A stretch of 64,000 nt of DNA, taken from the NCBI GenBank assembly GCA_032191485.1, contig JAVDOI010000019.1, positions 4,988,107-5,052,106 on the forward strand, read 5' to 3'. The notes under the pieces were generated by a model that was not told the DNA's origin, searched no databases, and saw only the letters and a program-made list of their open reading frames with translations. Each line of letters starts with the position of its first letter. Within the stretch, counting starts at the first letter, position 1. Both the position numbers and the translations under genes were made by a program. Positions 19,431 to 32,265 of the stretch are shown here, in pieces. The DNA comes from Leptoclinus maculatus (Eukaryota > Chordata > Actinopteri > Perciformes > Stichaeidae).

Positions 19431-22400
19431 GGTAATGTATGATTTTGACTGTAGACATGAGGATTTGAACATCTGTAAGTAATGTGAGCTGGCATTTTTT
19501 ATTTTCGTCTTTTTGTAATATTTAAAAATACATGCCCTGCATTCTGGATTTTGAGTATCTTGTGGGCCCATCCATTCTGACCATATTGCATAAGACAATA
19601 AGCATGTTCCTCATCATCACAAAAGAGAAGATTTAGGATTCAATTCATCACTTCCAGTCTACATTATCTCCATGTTAGGCACACTTTGTGGTTTAAGCTT
19701 ATGAGACGGGGGCATTTTTGCAAGTATGTAAATATGTATCCCAGAGCAGCTTCGTGATTTTAAATTATTTATGATCTGAATTCATATTGTATATTTATAT
19801 TTATCTAGTGTCAGACTGATATAGGGTAAGTCAAAATAAGGTCTAAAGAAACTAAACAAATTATTCTCCTGAAAACATATTCATATATTCTTCTTTATAT
19901 TAGTGTTTGTTTGCCTCACGGCAATCACCAGCTCCGGTTCAAAGTTGACCCAGTTTCAGAATTACCAGTACAGATGTGATCAGTGAGGAGAACCCGCTCA
20001 GTGTGCAGAGATTCACTTACAAAGGAAATGTTATGCCTGTTGAGTGACAGTCCCTTTTTATATTGATATATTGTTTTTGTAAAGAACTGTCTGCAGTGAC
20101 AATAGGACGACTGAAAGGTGAATGAATGAATGCATGACCTTGGCTTCCACTACATCACGTGACAACTCCATTTTGTCCCCTTGCTCTTGTCAAAAGCATC
20201 ATATTTTATAGATTGAAGTCCCATCTTGTGACTTTGCATTAGGGATCCACAGGTAAGAGAGTACATGTTTGAAATGGCCACCGGGATCATACATCTTAGA
20301 TAGCTGTGTGAGCTGTAATGGCTTACATCCTCACTCCCTCTCTCCTTCTCTCTGCTGTCTTCCCTCGAGGCCCGCCCACCTTTTTAACGTTTTAGCTCAC
20401 AGATGGGCCAAAAAGGTTCCCCTTGCTTTCACGTGACCTCTGTTGAATGTAAAAATTTGTGACACAAAGTGGCGCGGTTTCATATTTGTTTAGCAGTGAC
20501 TGGCTCAATGCGCCAGCGTAATGGCACGGCTCCGGTATCCAGATCACCGGAGGCGGTGCATCAGGGGACAACCTGGGATCACCGTGCTGCTGATTTATGC
20601 ATGAACCATGTGCTCACTTTGCTGAGACAGACGGAGCCGACGGTAACAGAGGAGACATTCAGACGGGAAGACATCCTCTTTCCCGTGATGCTGGGGGAAC
20701 ACGGGAGACCGGGAAGGGTGGAGGCCTTCACAAAGAAATTACATATTCTCATGTTGTGTACCAGCTACCTGTCTGGTAGAGCCATCTGGCATGTGGAATG
20801 GGGAACATGGGGAAAACGTTCGTTATCATCCAGATGCATGCATCAAAAAACACAGGTTACCAAAAGGTATAATGTGTAAGGGATATTTATTTATATGAGG
20901 TTCAACATCTACATCAAATATTTAGTGGATTTTTCCTTTGAAACCAAACTTGTTGGTTTATTTTTGGCAAGACAAACCTTACATTATATATTATTATACT
21001 TAGCTTCTCAGAAGGTAACAGCCTTTTTTTGTTTTAATTCAACAGTTGACCTTATTTTAAATTGAAAACAACCGAACAACAAAACAAAACGGTTTGTATA
21101 TCCGTGACATGTTCCTGTTTGCAGCAGTTCTCTCATGCCTAATGTATGAGCTCTCAGCTGAGTGTCCATCCCAGGTGACCATAACATGCTACGACATGCA
21201 GACAGCACAAACACACTGCCAAGCGCTTCAGCCTTATTGTATTAACACTGAGCATGTCAGGTTTTAGGTCACAGGCCAAAACGAGCCAGATCTTTAAGGC
21301 TAAATACTGTTTTTGTTCACTGGTCAGAAATAAGAAATAAGAATATAGGCCTATACTGGTAATAGACGTTGCTTATATAAACCTTCAACAACATCCATGT
21401 GTTGGTGAGACAGCCGTTTTGTTTACATCTGGATCACAGATTGGAATGATTGTGACAGATTTAACTAAATCATAACCCACACTGTATTAGCTTCCACCAG
21501 GGAGCTCCTTGAACACGTGGACTCTTGTTTGTGTGCTCATCAAAATAGCAAAGCTTACTCATAAAAATAAATTGCTTGGATATGTGAGACTCACCTCTGT
21601 GCTCCTCTGTAAGATATCTCTAAAGCCAAACGGCTACCTATGACAAAGCCATGCTCACTCATGCAGCATTGATTCAAACACAGGACATGTGGCCCCTTTG
21701 AGCATCCCTATCCCTGTTTATCTTGACAGCGCTCTCCTTAAGCAGGCCGTGTATCCATATTTGAAGGCGCCACCGGCTGCGTAGGTAAAGATGGGAATAT
21801 GTAGTGACAAGGGGAGGGCATCAGCACAACAGAGGTACTTAAGGAAAGAGACAACCTCTTCCAGTGAAGGCAAATGAGACTTGTCATCTGGCAGTTGGTG
21901 CAGTAATTATAAAGGGTGCGTTGAATTTCCCAGGGATTCCAGGAGAATGGCATAATGGAGAGAACACTAAGAATTTTATAAGCCAAGCTGGGGCGAAATA
22001 AGACAGAAAAATCCAACATCCGCTGAAGTCTGCATTTACAAAAGAAACATTAAAGGTGTTTGTGATGTTTGGTTACCCAGTGTCTTATTCCACTGTGTTA
22101 CCACGCAGTGATACAGACGTGCTGACTCTGTGAAACAGCGGTGGAAACGTCTGCTGTTGTCCTCAATTACCGGTTAAGTCGTTGCCTCGGTCATTTGGTG
22201 GACAGCAGGGGCACCTGCTTCTCCTTTTCAGTGCTGCTGAGGTTTTATTACTGCCAAACATTACCTCGACAAATAGCTGGAAAGATGGCATCTTATATAT
22301 ATCCCGAAGACTAAAAAAACGTTTTGCATGACAAAGTGTCGCCGTCGTAGTGTGTTTATCGTGTTGTGTCGTCATGTCAAGTCAGTTTTATTCATATGAA

Positions 22401-24700
22401 TAGAAAGACAAGAAGGCAGAGATGAACTTTGCTCGTTTCTGGAAGTTCATTAGTTACGTTACATGAAATTAATTCAGCAAACTTGTTTTTCCAAACAACT
22501 TCCAGGATGTGCTTTCAGCCCCGAAACATATATCTGTATTGAGTGACCGAAGTAGTTTTAGTGAGGCAGTGGCCAGTAGTGCAAGATCACTTTTTGACCT
22601 TTTCAATATCATTTCTGTTATTAATATACAATATTTGATGTTATATTTTGCCAGTTTGGACTTTACTTTAAACCTCCAGTGGTCAGTCTTTAAAACCTGC
22701 GGTTAGGCCTGTGTCCAGGGCCTGGTGAATGAAGCTTAATAGCGTCTTAATGCTGTTTGAGGCTTGTCCACCTTTGCAAGAGTAATCTGCGGGGGAAGCT
22801 CTGAATACCTGCATTTCTTGGCATGGTAATCGAGAAATTTAAAAAGGCTTTACACATCAGAACACATCATCTTTTATCAGCACTCTCAATTCCCAAATCT
22901 CTATCGGTATTTGCTTTGAAGCATCCAAAGAGCGTAAACATGGCTCTCATACGAGGTATCCTCCAGCTGTACCGGTGTATCTCTACCTCCTCCTATGAAT
23001 ATCTCCCCAGGCCAACACCGTGAACGTGTTTCTACTGCAATGTAGCTTATTAGAAAGTGGTTAAATATGAATTAAAACTAAGCTAGCTGTTTACCTAGTG
23101 CTGAAATAGACCTCAAGCCTTTTTGTCAGGGATTTAGTTTTCCATAGATTGATGCGTACTTTGTGTTTGTTTACCCTCCAGAAACATTCATGTGTATTTG
23201 AGTCTGACAGTTACATCTGCTCAGGGATGCACCGCCTCCAGCAGCATCAGTGAAACTGCCGCCGACTCGCTTTGCATCCCATCGGTGAGCCGTGAACCTT
23301 TGCGTTTCTCCGTTCACCTCCAGTCCAGACCTCGCTGGCCCAGTCGACCCCCCCCCCCCCTCCATCACTTCAGAGAACACAGATGTAAACCTCATCCTCC
23401 CTGTCCGTGTCTCGGGGACACACCGAAGCTCACCGCCGACTCGGAGGTCCCTCAGCGACAACTGTCCTGATTTTGACTGACATCAGAGTCAGTCCTCAGT
23501 CACTCTGATCCTGTCAAGGAGTCGGCTGAGATGAACGGATGGCCTATTTATACCCCAGTCACCTGATCTCTCACTCCCCCACAGGCCACGAATATTAAAT
23601 TGACAGCAGCATATTCTGAAATGTGTGATTGCCCTAAAGCCTGCAGATACTCGGGGTTATCTGCTTTGTATTTTTGAATTACCTTGATGAACGCATGGAG
23701 GACTACACTACAAGGCACCAACACCCGGTGGATGGTTTCCTTCTGGAGTCACCTGTGCTAAATATATATGCTCTTTATGCTCCGTTGATAGAAGGATTTA
23801 TCAAACTCCATAGGTTTTATTTCATAAAAATCTAAAATAAATCAGAAAATAACAGGGTTTGATCTGATTAACGGATTAATCAAAGGACATTTTATTTGAT
23901 TAAACCTTTATTTAGTCAAAATCATCCCATTGAGATGTACATAGATTCACTCCTTCTTTAATTCACTCACTCACTCCCTTTCTCATTAGTTTATTCCCAA
24001 ACTAATCTGCGACTTCCCAAACAGATGTTTCTGTCTGACCTTCTATCCGTCTTTCCTTTTTAGCAGATTTCTTATCTTACCATTCATTCAGTCATTCTGT
24101 CATGCATTAACTCACCCGCTCATTAATTAATCCATCATCGTTACTGGTTTTCCTCCATCCTTCCTTCCTTGCCTCCTAACAGACTTCCATTCTTTCATCC
24201 ACCTACTAAAACATGACAAGCTAATCAACGTCGTACGAGTCCTCGTCCTCCCTCCTGTCCTTTTTCTTTCAGAATATTAGTCATTGTTTATTCGTCCATC
24301 CATCTATTTGAGCTGAACCAGTGGGTGGTTTTCAGGAAGCCCTGCAGCCTTGGATCTTTCCCTCCAAACACAGGAGAGGTGTTGACCGATGTTGGACAGA
24401 TTGTGCTGTGCAGCAGAGAAAGTGAGTTGCTGTACTCACATTTACTTGGCCCTTATCTGCATGTTTGACATTCTGCCTCGGCGGCCCGACAACCAGAGTG
24501 TAGGTCGAGCCGAACCGCGAGCTGTCAAAACGCGCCACTCGGCCCGTGCCATGTTAAACACCCAACATCTGGGTTCCCCGTAAACACCGAGCCCCTGATA
24601 ACCAGCCCCACATGTGGCTACGTTCAGGCGGCTCGGGCTGCCGTCCAGCGCCTGGACGTAAAGGGAACCGCCAGGTCCATCAGAGTGTGTGTCTCGTGTG
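19431..24700. other. Intergenic DNA without a supported gene
   Basis: Open frames here (for example 20469-20879 and 21738-22019) lack family motifs and splice context. A 13-bp C homopolymer occurs at 23348-23360. Some stretches (22790-22990, 23600-23700) are complex and repeat-free, and may be conserved non-coding DNA, but this cannot be judged without alignment. Confidence 0.35.
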
Positions 24701-24719
24701 AAACGGATACAGCGTCAGG

Positions 24720-25140
24720 ATTACAATATGATATGAAATATTTGAAATTCAGCTCTCCTCCACTTATAATTAAGGCAGGTTTCAAACGGGCCCCCTACTT
24801 TTGATCTCCACGCCATCCTGATACGGAGCTTAAGATGGGACATTTATTTAATAACAGCTGCACCGCAAAACTCCAGCAGCTGGCAGTTAAAAGAAAACCC
24901 CTCCCAAGGATACTGTTACGCTCTTAGATATCATCAATCTGTGATTCCAATGCATTCCAGGAGTTATTCTGTGATTAAGTGCTTTAACTTACAGTTCTAG
25001 TGGACCCGCTATCCCTCAAACTGCCTCGTCTAATTATATTTCAGTTCAATTTCCTTTTGACAGCCTCCTAAGAATGGGTGTGGCCCTGTTGCTTAAAAAC
25101 AACTAGCTAGCCAAGTGGCTCATGAATTTTGGCCACAAAA
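24720..25140. promoter_or_regulatory. Candidate conserved non-coding element
   Basis: This is long, complex, moderately AT-rich sequence without repeats or an open frame, and it carries TAATTA/TTAATTA-type homeodomain words, a gatatcatcaatctgtgatt phrase and several TGATTAAG-like words. That texture is common in developmental enhancers. It is inference from composition alone. Confidence 0.3.
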
Positions 25141-25929
25141 TCTGCAATCGTTAAAGTCCTTGGTACTCAAATGCAGTCTTTGTTGTGGCTGCAGTGGACT
25201 GTGGTCTATTTCCTGCTCCTCTGGGACTTTAACCAGTTCTTTGTCTTTTTATTTTCAAGGACAGACAACCCAATTTTTTTGCTTATAAATGTTTTGCTAT
25301 CAAGCTCCATTGTAAAATAAACAGGATTCCAGCTCCATATGAGAAAAAGACAAGTTACCAAATAAATATTAAGAGCGAGAAATTGAATATACATTCAAAG
25401 TAGTGATCATGGACACATTTTTAGGGTGGATTTTCCCTTTAATAAAAGGCAACCTGCAGTATGTATTGAATTATGATTTTATTGAAGCTAATCATTAATA
25501 CGAGCCTTTTATTGTTGTATTTGAAAAGTGTTGAAAATACATGTTTGTCTCATCGTGATGGCTTCTACATCTGTTCTAGGAGTCCATTAAAGAGCCATGA
25601 CAGGATAACACATTCACTGAGCCGCATGCCCGACGGTTACAAGAGTTCACGTTACTTTTGCAAATGAACTCTCAATTAAAATCCCCCAAATGAACTTGGG
25701 ATATACCTGAGCGCTGCTGCTTGGTATGCACGCAACTTCCCACAACTCCTCCGAGTCTCCCAACCCCCCTCAGGTTCAGGGCAGATGTTCTCAATACGGA
25801 GATCAATGAGGGGTTCATTTCACTGTCTTTGTTCCCTTCTGTTCGCTTCGACAACCGTGCTACTCGCAATAATTCAAGAAAGTAACACAAATGGCGTGTA
25901 TAAGGCCATGTGGTTCCCCTGATGCATGA

Positions 25930-25938
25930 GACGAGTCT

Positions 25939-25976
<38 letters not shown>
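25930..25976. repeat. (GA)n microsatellite
   Basis: A run of about 19 perfect ga dinucleotides follows gagagaaag. It explains the Ser-Leu repeat frame on the minus strand. Confidence 0.95.
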
Positions 25977-25978
<2 letters not shown>

Positions 25979-27592
25979 GAAAGTGACGGACAGAAAATCA
26001 GCCAAAAAGATGGAATGACCTCCATTTAAAACTGTTTTACTTCTTCAGCTGCCAAACTCATCCACATTAATTACATTACCTGTATCTGTTTATTCAAGGT
26101 GAACGTACAGACCCATACTCTAATGGAGTTCATACAAATACTCTGACAGTGTGCAGCGAGTCAGGGTAGGAAATTTACATATTTTTTAGGGGGCAATTTG
26201 AAATCCAGGAGCATTTAAAAAACAATTGCACTCAAAAAAATAATTCATTGGATGAACACAATTAAATTGTGTGCAGGTTTTCCACACAATATATATACAT
26301 AAACCCAACTTAAATTAAGAACATCCATGCAATACAATTTAATTGAGTTAGTCCGACTCATTTTTATCAAATGCAGTCTAAATAAAAAAATACCATTAAC
26401 GAAACGAAATTGAATTGAGTTAGTCCAACTCATTTTTATCAAATGCAGCCTAAATAAAAAAATACCATTAATGAAATGAAATTGAATTAGTCCAACTCAA
26501 TATTATATCATTAATTGGAAATGAATTAATCAGGTAAAAACCTTTTTTTTTTATTTGATCCCCATTTAAGACACATGAGACAAAACCTAGTTCAGGTGTT
26601 TTTATTGAAAATGCCTCGATACATTAAATATGGTAAACCTCTGAACATCCATGATACTAGAGCCTGCATTTCATTTTTTAAATATAATTATTTTTACAAA
26701 AACACTGATCAGAAAATAATAGCAACAAAAACTCCAAAATGATCTATACAGTGCATCTTTCATCGTTTTTAAATGTTAAAATATTAAAACAGTAGTCCTG
26801 TAACAGCTCCACAACTGGTGAAAAATAAATACCAAGCTATCCCAAATCCCTCGGCGCCACAAACAACAAAGACGCCATGAGGGTGGAGGCTATGCACTGC
26901 TCTCCAAACAGGGAATATCATTGCACTGCACAGTGTAGTCATTCACCATAAACTATCATTTCCAAAAAGCAGAAAAGTTCCTGCAATCGATATGTACAAC
27001 CACTATTGCAAATACTAAATTCCCACTACTTGCTTGTCAACAGCAATACAGCTTTGTTTTCTTTCCTACCAGTACAGATGGTAGTACAAAAGGACTCCTT
27101 TACACTGAAGAATAGCCTATGATGTATTATCATGTGCAGAAACAGGTAACTTGGAACACGTTTGGCTACAAAAGTAAAATCACAAAACATTCACAAACTA
27201 AAAGATAAGCTTATAAATAACAAGGATACCCATAGTTGATGGAAGTTACAGCGTATTGAACCGTGTTAGGGTCCATTTCAACTCGAGTAGAGAGTCATTC
27301 AATCAGACAACGAGGAACATGGACGTGCAAGTTGACATAGAGTAGTCACACTCGAGTTAGGATGTGGAGGTGAATTGGGCAAAACTTTCTGTGCGTAAAC
27401 ACTCAACCAAGCTTGCAGTCACATGTAAAAGTTCCGTAATTTACAGTCTCTGGCTTGCCTTTGTGCAGCTTAGTCAATTTTTACAAAATGTCAGAACCAG
27501 GAAAACATCCATGAGGTCATGGATTGTTGTTGACTGGGCGGAAGATGAAAGTAGAAAACATCCAAAAGATCTGACAAGGTTCTTTGGCTTTG

Positions 27593-27903
27593 TCACTTGG
27601 TGTTCACCTCTTGTGCAAACATCTTGATTTTCAGCTCCTGTATCTTAGAATTCAGCTTGTGCCCATCCAAATTCATTATGACCTTCTGGAGAAGCTCCAA
27701 GATGTACTTGAGGTTGTCTGGAAAGCTTAGATCAAGGGCATAAATGAGCCCAAAGCATGATGAACGCCATGATGACAACGTCTACGTTGTTCAGGACTTT
27801 AATGCAGTTGATCACAAGTCCCACGTCCCACGTCCTCTGGCTCCCCATCTCCTTCTCTTTGGATCATGTAAATCCTTGTAGAAGCTTGGTAATGCTGATC
27901 AAA
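27593..27903 (-). pseudogene. Frameshifted exon of an uncharacterised teleost protein carried in the CACTA-like element
   Basis: On the minus strand a good acceptor (tcttttgcag) is followed at 27903 by an exon whose frame gives VLNNVDVVIMAFIM and then, after a shift, FGLIYALDLSFPDNLKYILE and LLQKVIMNLDGHKLNSKIQE. The pattern GLIYAL-x-L-x-x-P-x-x-L-K-Y-x-x-E-x-x-Q-K resembles the C-terminal part of a multi-copy family of uncharacterised fish proteins. I recognise the pattern but cannot name the family with certainty. The shift near 27765 breaks the frame, so I treat it as a captured, decayed gene piece. A possible first exon of the same transcript ends at 29037 with donor gtaagt on the minus strand. 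Confidence 0.5.
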
Positions 27904-28257
27904 CTGCAAAAGATGAGATAAATACATTAGTGGTGGGAAATGCTGGAATAATCAAAAATTCACGTAAAAAACAAAGTCCAAAATTCACATAAAACGAAGT
28001 CAAGTCAAAAGTGCTTTTAACATAAAATGTTAACATTTAGAATGGACTAGCAATTCATCTTTTACAGCAACACTAAAGCTACATATAATAGAAATCAAAT
28101 CATGCAAGCATGTTAAATAAGATTAAGACCGTCATTTTAATAAAATACCAAACTGTTTGCCTTGAAGAAACTAAATGATTACAGTATAATTATGCTATGT
28201 GTTAGTGTGGTGATATTGACAGCGTCACCGTAACCGTAGTAACTCATCCTCACTCCT

Positions 28258-28556
28258 GCCTGCGTTCACACAGCGTAAGGTCATAGAAATACAACGAGTA
28301 GAACGGACATCCATGTTTGTCTTGGTCGTTTGACTAGTTCAAAAGAAAACAGTGCTTAACACTGCGCATTGGCCGTAGTATAACAGAAGAGTTAGCCCGC
28401 TACATCGATCAGTTCTTCACAATGACAACGGTTCACATACAAATGGCTGCTGCTCTGATCCTGTTATGTCGGTTTGAATGGGAATGTCCGTTCTACTCTC
28501 GTTCTATTTCTATGACTGCTGCCGTGAAACACCGCTGTGTGTTCATGCGCCAGGTG
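28258..28556. mobile_element. Nested inverted-repeat element (MITE-like)
   Basis: Within the CACTA-like element, gtcatagaaatacaacgagt with the following agaacggacat (from 28280) is matched in inverted orientation by atgtccgttctactc and the following tctatttctatgac (ending 28516). Flanking sequence gcgttcacacagcg pairs imperfectly with cgctgtgtgttcatgcgc. The result is a palindromic unit of about 300 bp. No clear target duplication was found. Confidence 0.55.
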
Positions 28557-29346
28557 CCCGCATGAGTGAGAGGAATTCAGCGGTTTTATGAGCTCATGAT
28601 TTATTCATATTAATATTTTTCAGTAAAGAAAACGTGGCTAAACTCACTACAACTGAGCGCCCACTACTAGCGAGAGTGGCCTTCTGCGGCCTGCCGACGT
28701 TATGGCGCTAGAGAGGGGGAGACGTAGTCTGCTCGTTCCACTGATCTCCGTTCTGTTTTTTTAGTGCACACGGTTCAAAAGGAAGCCTTCGGCGCTGCGT
28801 CCAAGCCGTATTAATGACAGCACCCTGATCTCTGGTCTGCTCTATAATGCTAACCACGTTGGCTACCTAGCTTGCTAGCTAGCCTGCCAATTCGGACCTT
28901 ATTAAAAACGGAACAGTCGCCTAGCTAAGTTATCATGTCTGTTCCACATATTGTGGTCATTATTACAGAGTGGAAGCCTTCATTGACAGCGAGGTACATT
29001 CTAAACTACTACAAGAAAATAAATAAAGTTACTTACCAAAGAATGGACTGTCGGGTATGAGTCGGTTTGAATCTTGCTTCAGTCAGGAAAAAAGGCGGAA
29101 AGACGGACTGAGAACACGTGATCTGGCACATGCGCAAAGGGTAGTCCCCCAACTAAACACATTTATTTTGAGTTGATACACACCATCTAACCTAAATAAA
29201 TCTAATAAATGAAAGTATTCATACATTTTGTGTTAAACCCATTAAATATAAATGTGTTCATTTATAAAATTGATATATTTAAATAGATCAAACACAATTT
29301 AAATGTGTCACCTTTAAGAAGGGCTTGAATCGTTTTTTTGAGTGTG

Positions 29347-30000
29347 GGGGCACTTTTTGAAATAACATTTAACCTTTGTTCAAAATAATAAATATACTTA
29401 ATTAGGCTTACAGTATATGAGCAATTGTCATCAAATGGCAATAATAAGACTATTAGGCAGTAGTCTACAGATTCAAAAACAAACAGAAAACATAAATCAG
29501 ACAATCATATTCAATTTTATTCTTATTTCTTTGTGGTTATTTATTGTTATTATTACATTTTTTAAACAACAATGACTGATGTATATGTAATCAAGGCATC
29601 GTTGACTTAATAATTGTTAGTATAGAATTATTGAGAAAAAATGTTTTTGTAGCACCTCAAATATTGTGATATTACCCATTTATGTCCTGAACATATATGC
29701 ATTAGTCATTGTGTGGAATGTTTGAGAAAAACATTTTTATAGCACCTTAACAATTTCTAAAATGTGCCATTTGAAGGTACAAATTCAGTTCAGAGTTTTT
29801 GCTTATTAAATATCTTAATTGACTGTCAGGTATTATTCATTTCCAGTAACCCTCAAATCAAAGAATAAAGACACTTTACGCACAATTTAGGTGTATTTTC
29901 CCTTTAACTCACGAGATGCAGGTAGCATGTTTTATACTTAATGTGAATATAATTCATTTAATCTAATTTCCATTATGCAATATGTATACTTTGTTGGCAT
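29347..30000. other. AT-rich intergenic DNA, nothing recognised
   Basis: The stretch is strongly AT-rich with many short open frames. The phrase gagaaaaa(a/c)atttttgtagcacct occurs twice in diverged form (about 29633 and 29723), suggesting an old local duplication. No gene is supported. Confidence 0.4.
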
Positions 30001-30004
30001 CTTA

Positions 30005-30119
30005 TTCTGAAAACCGGATGTTAGTCTAAAGAAACCGGATGTTGTCTCACGTTAATCTTTCCGCTAACTTTCAAAGTCCTTCGCTCGCGCCCGATGTGTG
30101 CCGTTTGAACGCGTTTACC
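30005..30119 (+). promoter_or_regulatory. CpG-rich, TATA-less promoter-like segment
   Basis: Against an AT-rich background this segment has about ten CpG dinucleotides within 90 bp. Two near-identical copies of gaaaccggatgtt, about 20 bp apart, contain an ETS-type ACCGGATGT core. It ends at a possible donor (tttacc|gtgagt) at 30119/30120. Tandem ETS-like sites beside a CpG cluster are typical of TATA-less promoters. That it drives the candidate exons downstream is inference. Confidence 0.4.
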
Positions 30120-30607
30120 GTGAGTTTCAGCACATGGGTGCACTAACATGTGAGTGTTTGCTGAGTGGACCGCAGTCTCGCAGTCACAGGTCTGATTAAG
30201 AAGCGCTACATTTATTTATTGTTTTAAGAACAATAAATAAATGGACCCACACATTTGTACTTAACCCGTTTCATGTAGAACTTATCAGTAGTGTATGATT
30301 TGCTCTTATCTATATCCTTATGTCCTTGTATTAGCTGCTGTAACGTCTCTGTTTCCACACAATACTCATTTAAAGTTTCTTATCTGATGAATGTTACCGA
30401 CTGACGCGCTCTGAAGCTCAGTGCATCAGCGCCTGTCGACCTAGGTGTGTGCGCACATAGATGTGTGTGCTCAAACCTATACATCATCCCCCCGGTGACG
30501 ACATCTTCGAGCGCCGGACCGGCTCGAGGCGTCCCCCCCGGGGTCAATCTCCTAAATGAGATTTCAGCACCACTGACCCGTGCTCTGGTCCTTTCACCTT
30601 TTGTTAG

Positions 30608-30869
30608 GAGAACAGGAATCACCTCTGACCCCGGGATCTGTGAGCAGCCACCGTCCTCCTCCAAGTGGCGACCCCTCAGCTGCAGCCGACCGTGCCTAAG
30701 CCGGCAAGACAGAGTGAGAAGGTGAGGTGCTTTCTGTTAGAATAAAGCGATGCATTTATATGTCCCTGACAGGAATAGTTATTTTACTACCAGCTTATTA
30801 AGCCCCATGTTGGCCTTCTCTTACAGCCCGCTGTGTACCGTCCGATCTTTCTTTAGAGCCACTACAAAG
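30608..30869 (+). other. Two candidate 5' exons of an unidentified + strand gene
   Basis: Exon A (30608-30721) follows a pyrimidine-rich acceptor (cctttcaccttttgttag) and ends at gagaag|gtgagg. Exon B (30827-30869) follows cttctcttacag and ends at acaaag|gtaaga. Joining them keeps one frame open across the junction, reading LSRQDRVRSPLCTVRSFFRA. I do not recognise the peptide; the exons could equally be 5' UTR. No convincing continuation is visible in the next 25 kb, so a following exon would have to lie beyond a long intron. Confidence 0.35.
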
Positions 30870-31375
30870 GTAAGAGTTCAGTATTCATACATGCTTATGT
30901 AACGAAAGATACACACACATCCACATTTTCTATGTAGTTATATCTTTAACAACTTAGTTGAGTCAAATCCTTTTTGGGTTTTTACCCACATGTGCCACCA
31001 TTTGTTCCTACTTGATAAGCTGCAGTGGAGTTTTCCTTTGATATGAATGTATGGGAACAGTGTTTAGTTCAAAACAGGTTTCAGTGCGTTAGATATGTTG
31101 AGGCTCCAAGGCGGGTAATGCAGAAGAGCGTACGGTATTTCCCAGAGGCCAGCCTTAGCCTACATACTGTACTGTATGCATGAGAGTACCAGAGCCGCTC
31201 ACACACACAGATCTACTGTATAGGACGGCCTTTAATGTGCATATGTGCAGTTGTGTGATTCTTTCTCTCTGACATCTTGCAAGTGCTGTATGTATGTCAT
31301 TAATTGAGTCTCCAGCTCCCTGGAGTGGTTAGCTCTACTTGCACTGGGAAGATAGAGCGGGAGGGGGGGGTGCTC

Positions 31376-31377
<2 letters not shown>

Positions 31378-31427
<50 letters not shown>
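31378..31427. repeat. (GT)n microsatellite
   Basis: About 25 perfect gt units follow an eight-base G run at 31363-31370. Confidence 0.95.
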
Positions 31428-31429
<2 letters not shown>

Positions 31430-32079
31430 CTCCACTCACAGAAGCCCTGATCGCCTGATGATTATGCTTGATCAGTGTCAAACACAAACTACTGCAGCGG
31501 GTGCTTTGAAAAGGAATATATTGTGTACTCAGGCTTTTTCAGACCCTTAGTGGTGTTTTTTACGTATCACGGTGATTTATCCAATTCACCCAGATCTGAG
31601 AAATATAATCTTTTGGGTTGTTTTTTCTGTGGTGATCCAAGCAACACAGACTCCATATCCATCGAAACAATAATACAAAATCAAAGTACCGGGAGAGAAA
31701 ACCAAACACCTCTGGTGTTTTATATCAGATTTTGTTGGCAGAGAGGTTGAAGGCAAACAATAAAACGTGTACAATCACAGCAATACACCACCTGGGAAAC
31801 ATAAGCTGATGAGACCAGACGGGGAGTCGATACCTGGTTATAGAGCAATACAAACTCAGTGAAAAGTAAAAGTACATAGAACGTACACAAGGAACCGCAT
31901 TAGTTCATTTGTCAATTAAACCATAAATGATCACTTGTTTGTCTGTGTAGCTCAGTTGCACCCTGGAGCAGCAGTAACATCTCTTGGAGGGTAAAACTCA
32001 TTGACTCAGTGAAATGTCAGCGGGTGGAGGCTAGCCGGTAAACCTGAACATCAGGAAACATCCTTCTATCAGTTACAGT

Positions 32080-32265
32080 GGCAGCAGGCCGAGTAAGGTA
32101 ACCCTGATGTCTCTGAGGCGTTCCCAAGCCAGATGGGATCTGTGATTCCTCCAGTGTGTTGTGGGGTCTCTTCCCTGGTGGACTTGTCCCACAAAGAGGC
32201 ATCTGGATCAAATGCTGAACCACCTCAACTGGAATGAGCTCAAGTTCCTTCCGGATGTCCGAGCT
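32080..32265 (-). mobile_element. LINE ORF2 C-terminal region fragment, reversed
   Basis: The minus strand gives HLIQMPLCGTSPPGKRPHNT followed by LEESQIPSGLGTPQ. At DNA level it follows the fish LINE phrase that encodes a HLIRMP...LPGE...RPRGRPR...W-x-D-Y tail. It is highly diverged and broken, with no flanking domains. Confidence 0.6.

Larger units (their letters stand above)
26229..29344. mobile_element. CACTA-like (EnSpm-type) DNA transposon, non-autonomous
   Basis: The two ends are inverted copies of cactcaaaaaaa, so the element begins with CACT and ends with AGTG, as in the EnSpm/CACTA superfamily. A 2-bp tg lies outside each end (26227-26228, 29345-29346), matching the short target duplications of that group, though two bases could be chance. 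Sub-terminal direct repeats of about 72 bp, containing gagttagtccaactc, occur at 26345, 26417 and (shortened) 26484. No transposase is visible. The interior carries a spliced fragment of an unrelated gene on the minus strand and a nested inverted-repeat element. The element is 3,116 bp long. Confidence 0.72.

Noticed and set aside
20469..20879. 136-codon plus-strand frame
   Set aside because: No motif, no splice context, and ordinary composition for chance frames.
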